From: Abelmoschus esculentus
Lineage: Eukaryota > Streptophyta > Magnoliopsida > Malvales > Malvaceae
Direction: 5' to 3'
Length of the DNA stretch: 64,000 nucleotides
Assembly (NCBI GenBank): GCA_035048815.1
Contig: JAUCBN010000034.1
Coordinates: forward strand, 12,068,737-12,132,736
The notes under the pieces are model-generated. The model had not been told where the DNA came from. It saw nothing but the letters and a program-made list of their open reading frames with translations, and ran no database searches. Positions within the stretch are counted from its first letter, which is position 1, and each line of letters opens with the position of its first letter. The position numbers and the translations under genes are program-made. Positions 59,601-64,000 of the stretch are shown one piece after another.

Positions 59601-61416
59601 TACTGATAGACCCTCTCTGTCAAGGGATTTCAATGTTCCAATGGATTGCGTTGGGGATCTTTTGATGGTTTGGGATTTTTGTTCTTCATTTAGTAGGGTG
59701 CTCAATTTATGGCCATTCTCTCTTGAAGATTTTGAAAATGCCATCTGTCACAAGGATAGTACTTTGGTTCTCATTGTGGAAACACATTCAGCTCTACTTC
59801 GATTACTCATAAAAGATGGTGGTGAATATTCATTGGCTTTAAATAAGAAAAAGCGAAAGCCGAAGGTCAGAATATTGTTGAAATTTAGATTTATTACTGT
59901 CTAGATAAACCCTTATTTCATTTTTGCTTGAAAATCTCTTTTTACTCCTATGTTCATGCTTTGTCTTTTGACTCTTTCTGTTTCAGATTTCACTCGTCAC
60001 TTGGACCGAGTATATCTGTGATTTCTTGGAAATGATCAACATTACAGAATTGTGCTCTTATATGAGCACTATAAAGCGGGGGCATTACGGGCTTTTGGAG
60101 GCTAATGCCAAGATAGCAATTGTGTCTGAATTGGTTTGTCATGCCCTTGAAACTGATCTTATTAGAGGGAAGTTGGACGAGCTTATTGAGCAGCGACAGA
60201 CACTTGGAGCGACACGGAGAGGGGAAGCTTTGGAATATGCTAGAAAGAAACGAGAAGAAAAAGAACAGTTGAAATACGAGTCTGATGCATTAGTAAAGGA
60301 AAACTGTATGGAGAGCACGGGAAGCAATCCACAAATAGCAGAAAATGGAAATCAGACTGGAGAGATGGCGGAGGAGGTTATTTCATCTATACAAAGCAAT
60401 GCATTACATAACAGGTACGTGTTGCTCATTTTTAAAGATAATTACCAGAGATCTGCTTGATACATTTGTTTTCTATTTACTAAAAGAAAAAGCAAGAAAA
60501 TAGTAAAAACATCAATCAAATGGATCCAGGGGTTCATACACCCTAGTTGTGTTTGAAGAAAAACTTTCTTCTTTGTATGTCAGGAGGCAATCAAACGGGC
60601 AATCAAAGAAAGCAGAGAAGCAAAATGTGGATCCAAAAGGCAAAGCAGAAAATGTGACGAACTCAAATGAGAAGGAAGCACAGAAACAACTAAGTGGTGA
60701 AAAAAAGGAAGATCTGGAGAAGAAGAAGAAGGAAAAGAGGGAACAGAGGGTTGAGTCTTTATCTCCTTGCTCTTTTCCTCGTCATGTTTGTGTATAGTTT
60801 GTTCTCTTGTTACCTTAACGTTGTTTGTACGACAGAAGGAATATTTTCAACGTGAGATGGAGAAACGAAAAGTTCGTACTGATCCCTTAGGTAAAGACAG
60901 AGACTATAACAGGTATTGGTTGTTTAGGCGAGATGGGAGGATATTTGTTGAGAGTTGTGATTCAAAGCAGTGGGGTTATTATTGTGCCAAGGAAGAGGTA
61001 AATATCATGCTTGTGCACACACACACATATATAGTTTGAATTCATCTGTTAAAAAGTTTTAACCCAAAACTTGATGGACAGGTTGATCTACTTATAAGCT
61101 CACTGAATCCCAAGGGTGAGAGAGAGAGGGCTCTTCAAAAGCAGCTGGAAAAATTCTATGACAAGATCAGGTGAGAGAATGTCGTCTAGTTTTTCCTTGT
61201 AGAACAAATGGACTTAATTCCATTCTTCAAAACCCCAACATATCTAATGGGAGTTTTTTTTTCAGCACGGAATTGCAAAAAAGATCAAAGGATTTGGCTC
61301 AGAACATTGCCTTGGAGGAGGCAGTTCTGCGGAGATCAACTCGTGTGCGGGCACCACCTCGGGAAAATCCTGCAAATGCTTTCCTCAAGTATGTGAACAA
61401 GTGGAAAGAAGATTAG
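56683..61416 (+). CDS. WAC-DDT-WHIM chromatin-remodelling subunit
   Basis: Ten coding exons in continuous phase give 710 residues: 56683-56795, 57158-57330, 58748-59187, 59270-59333, 59519-59865, 59987-60414, 60584-60749, 60836-60997, 61082-61170 and 61266-61416. Domains: an N-terminal WAC (Acf1-type DNA-binding) domain (about 20-130; includes YLNRINLYRERVW and TGKSNLTYEEAL); a Lys-rich linker; a DDT domain (about 308-375; VWDFCSSFSRVL); a WHIM region with the RTDPLGKDRDYNRYW(L/F) motif (about 587-605) and SKQWGYY; and a C-terminal STRVRAPPREN tail. Proteins with this set partner ISWI ATPases in nucleosome spacing. It resembles the plant DDT-WAC proteins, with no homeodomain and no PHD finger. 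The ATG at 56683 is chosen as the start giving MPLFKRKPFG, typical of WAC proteins. Confidence 0.9.
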
Positions 61417-61850
61417 TATATTTTCCTAGATGGATACCGGTTTTAAGTAGTAGTTAGCAATAGCATGAAGATAACATTGTGTTGGTGGGGAGGGAAGAGG
61501 AGGAAGTGGGATGGTTGCCCCTTTTTTTAACCCATTCCTCTTTTGATCACAAGCGGTAAACCCCTAATCTCTGCTCAGTTTTGCATATGCCATTCTTTAA
61601 CTCTGGTGTTAACCTGCGTTTACAAGTTTGTGGGATTAAATTCATACTTATCAACATTGCCTGCTTTTAATAACCCTACAGACTTCCACTATTACTCTGT
61701 TATTATTTGGTTGATTATTTTGTGAATGAATTGATCAAAAATAAATGAAGTAGTGTGTGTATGTTAGAATATCTTGTAAGAAGCCGTACTCAAGCCAATC
61801 AACCAGCCAATTCAGACACATCTTATCAGCAGCAAGAGTCTCATATTATA
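61417..61850. other. 3' flanks of the DDT gene and the DUF247 relic
   Basis: Convergent 3' region without a gene. Open frames near 61543-61725 show no domain. Confidence 0.5.
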
Positions 61851-62487
61851 TTATATATCAATGGTAAGTTGTATTGGATAGTGAAGGAACCTTGTGTTTT
61901 GGTGGAGCTGTAGGTGGTGGAGGTTAGGTAGGAGACTCCTGGTCCTGGTAGTAAAAGGATATACAGTTTGTGCTATGGACATGGTGAGAGCAAACAGAAA
62001 AATGGCAGCAACCAGAGAAAGTATAGCCCATGCATGGGTTTCTGAAGCAGGTCTGGATCGCCATTCATTCCAAGCTTTCTTGCAGAAGCTTAAGGACACC
62101 TCCACGGAATTGAATGTCCTTGAGGATGGATTTGCTTTTCTTGAATCGGATTCAAGCAGATCATAACATTCCTTCAAATCCTCTACGGCTTCAACTAGGG
62201 AGTTAACAAAAGCTTCTAAAAGGTTTGTTGGATCTCTTGAGAAAATGGAGTGCTCGATCTTTGCCGTGGTGGTAAGGACCAAAGGAGACCATATGAGGCA
62301 TGTAAGCTTTCTTGTTTAGGTCTACCACGGGGCCGGCAGTCTGTAGATGGATCACTTTGTCCAATGCTCCTTCTCTGCCTCGGTATCCTCCATGCTCTCG
62401 AGTTTTCGGTTAACATCAATAACCCAGGTCGGTTGTCCCATATCTCTTCAGAAAGTGTAGTTTGGTGTCTGGCAATGGCAATGGCAT
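61851..62487 (-). pseudogene. DUF247 family pseudogene, internally deleted and frameshifted
   Basis: On the minus strand, pieces of a DUF247 protein appear in order across different frames. They are an N-terminal IDVNRKLESME-like segment near 62420, the signature AYMPHMVSFGPYHHG near 62310-62265, and LLEAFVNSLVEAVEDLKECYDLLES near 62220-62150. The frame then jumps directly to a C-terminal WNEWRSRP ... WAILSLVAAIFLFALTMSIAQTVY membrane segment near 62075-61970. DUF247 proteins usually exceed 400 residues, so several hundred middle residues are missing. There is at least one in-frame stop and two frame changes in the N-terminal part. Family proteins are single-pass membrane-associated plant proteins of largely unknown function. 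Confidence 0.75.
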
Positions 62488-62569
62488 AGCATTGTATAGT
62501 CCAGGAAGGGACAACAGAATAGAAGAACTACTTCACCTCTATTGCCAAAACGTGCCATGTTGAATATAA

Positions 62570-64000
62570 TGAAATTCCTTGCTTGGATATGATCCTGCCT
62601 TAACCAATTCTTTAATTTTGTTAAATCGTTAAGGAGAAGAAGAGAAAGGCACTGGAAGAAGCTGCAACAAGGCTTACCTTCTCTTTACTATCGTGTGTAG
62701 GCTTTACCTTAGATTTGAACGTTTAACCTTGAGTGTAAGTTCATCTGATTTTAACAAACATTTAATTTAATGTAGCTGATAGACATTGACCATTGGATTG
62801 GGGTTCAAGTTTCGTCCCTAGCGCCTATACCTCTAGCACCTCCTTGTGCCTAGGAGGCACGTTTTTTAAAAGTAAGGATATAAAAATTTGAATAACTCAA
62901 ATAATTTAAAATTTTAATAAATAATCTATCATTTTTTATATTTGAGTCGAGTTTATCAATTATGTTTGATATATATATAAATGTATATGTGTATCGTATA
63001 TAAATAAAAAAAGTCACTTAAATTAGAATCAATATGAATTATAATATTATAAATAAATTTATAAAAACCTCAACTTGATTAAAAAATAAATAAAATTTAA
63101 ATCATAAATTATGATATGTAAACCTAAAGTAGGTATAACGCTTGAATCCCACACTCTATTTATAGAGACATGGGAGCAATTCGGTTAATTTAAAATTTCT
63201 TTTGAATTTTAAATATGTAACTGATTAGATTTAATAAATATCAAAAATTTGATTTGATATTTTATGTTATTAAATCTAATTTTGAATAGATATTATCTGA
63301 TATTATCTGAGATTTTAAATGGATATTATCTGATATTATTAGAGATTTGATTGGATATAATTTGTTATTTAAATCAGATCTTATCCGATTTTTGGACAGA
63401 TTTGCCTCTACTTTCAACCTATAAATAAGTCTTTTCTCTCATTTTTAATCATCTCACTCAGCATTCTTTGGGTGTACACTGTTTGGAGCGACCGTGCTAA
63501 CCTTCGGGAGACAACCGCTTAAAGTAGCAAGTACACATATCGGGGCGAATTATTTCTAAGGCAGTGACCTCCATACCACGATACGGTCCAATTATCTTTT
63601 AGTTCATTCATTTTATTTTTCCTACTAGTATTAACGCCCTGTTTTGCGGTCTACTTAACCAACAAACTTAAATAACTAAAAAAATTCAACTTTCAAATAC
63701 ACAACCCTAAAATCTTTTTTGGGAAGAAAAAAGGTAGTGACATGACATTTTTGACATATTGCATATAAAAAAGAAAGAAAATTAAAAGTACCAATTACTT
63801 GTTTGAGGTTTTAAATTTTTTAAGCAACCTTGAAGGTTTTAAAAAATCATCTTATAATAGATATCTACCATATTCTAAAAAATTAAAATACTAACTCTAT
63901 TCCTTTAGCCAAATGTACTATATAATAGTATGTGCCATCATTTACTTCTTGACAAATATGAATGAACTTTACTTGAATGGTTCGAACCCAACAGATTCCG
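62570..64000. other. AT-rich terminal spacer with a possible LTR or promoter relic
   Basis: No gene. Near 62880-63090 is a decayed fragment of the TCGAGT-rich hAT-like MITE family. Around 63290-63345 GGATATTATCTGATATTAT is imperfectly repeated. A TATA box (CCTATAAATAAGTC, near 63419) is followed by a GC-richer stretch (63470-63600), the layout of an LTR or promoter. No matching second LTR, primer-binding site or coding region lies in the window. Confidence 0.4.

Noticed and set aside
1..64000. Search for CRISPR arrays, operons and bacterial-type origins
   Set aside because: None seen. Gene structure is eukaryotic throughout, and no regularly spaced direct repeat array with unique spacers occurs.

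Overview
This is plant nuclear DNA, from a eudicot. Genes have short exons separated by AT-rich GT-AG introns and encode plant-type proteins: a class A4 heat stress factor, a GH17 glucanase with an X8 domain, a vacuolar ATPase subunit and a DUF247 relic. The spaces between them are filled with LTR retrotransposons, SINEs and short non-autonomous DNA transposons. The TCGAGTCGAG-rich repeats and general style resemble Malvaceae such as cotton, but that is an impression, not a demonstrated match.

Layout. 1-815: little, except a short tRNA-like patch near 500. 816-2792 (-): single-exon hAT-transposase-derived BED zinc-finger protein, with a probable 5'UTR exon near 4.64-4.76 kb. 4.8-7.3 kb: AT-rich spacer with a perfect hairpin and a fold-back repeat. 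7.3-11.1 kb (+): V-ATPase subunit D, with an intronless CDS at 10305-11078 and a deleted Ty3 element (8511-9935) in the inferred 5'UTR intron. 12463-18251: complete-length Ty1/copia element with a 5-bp target duplication, near-identical LTRs, but broken pol. 19062-19414 (+): two-exon gene for a 69-residue secreted cysteine-rich peptide. 20238-22777 (-): GH17 glucan endo-1,3-beta-glucosidase whose first exon carries a frameshifting 16-bp duplication. 22.9-32 kb: gene-poor AT-rich block with several transposon-like repeats. 32377-33970 (+): HSFA4-type heat stress factor. 34.5-35.2 kb: two Mutator-like MITEs. 36137-47337 (+): 11-exon triose-phosphate-translocator-like transporter (At1g06470 type) with a 13-nt microexon, a 4.2-kb Ty1/copia insertion and a SINE in its introns. 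49898-54125 (+): ESF1-type pre-rRNA processing protein with hAT-like MITEs upstream and in intron 2. 56683-61416 (+): WAC-DDT-WHIM chromatin-remodelling protein. 61.86-62.49 kb (-): DUF247 pseudogene with its middle missing. The remainder is AT-rich spacer with a possible LTR or promoter relic near 63.2-63.6 kb.

The host genes are unrelated housekeeping, stress and development genes; nothing suggests a gene cluster or shared pathway. Exon boundaries were assigned by reading splice consensus and reading frame together. For the transporter, ESF1 and DDT genes every phase closes to a complete open frame (489, 697 and 710 residues). I found no convincing new multi-gene system. The most unusual items are the cysteine-rich peptide gene, the microexon next to a retrotransposon, the frameshifted glucanase and the set of dated or typed mobile-element insertions.
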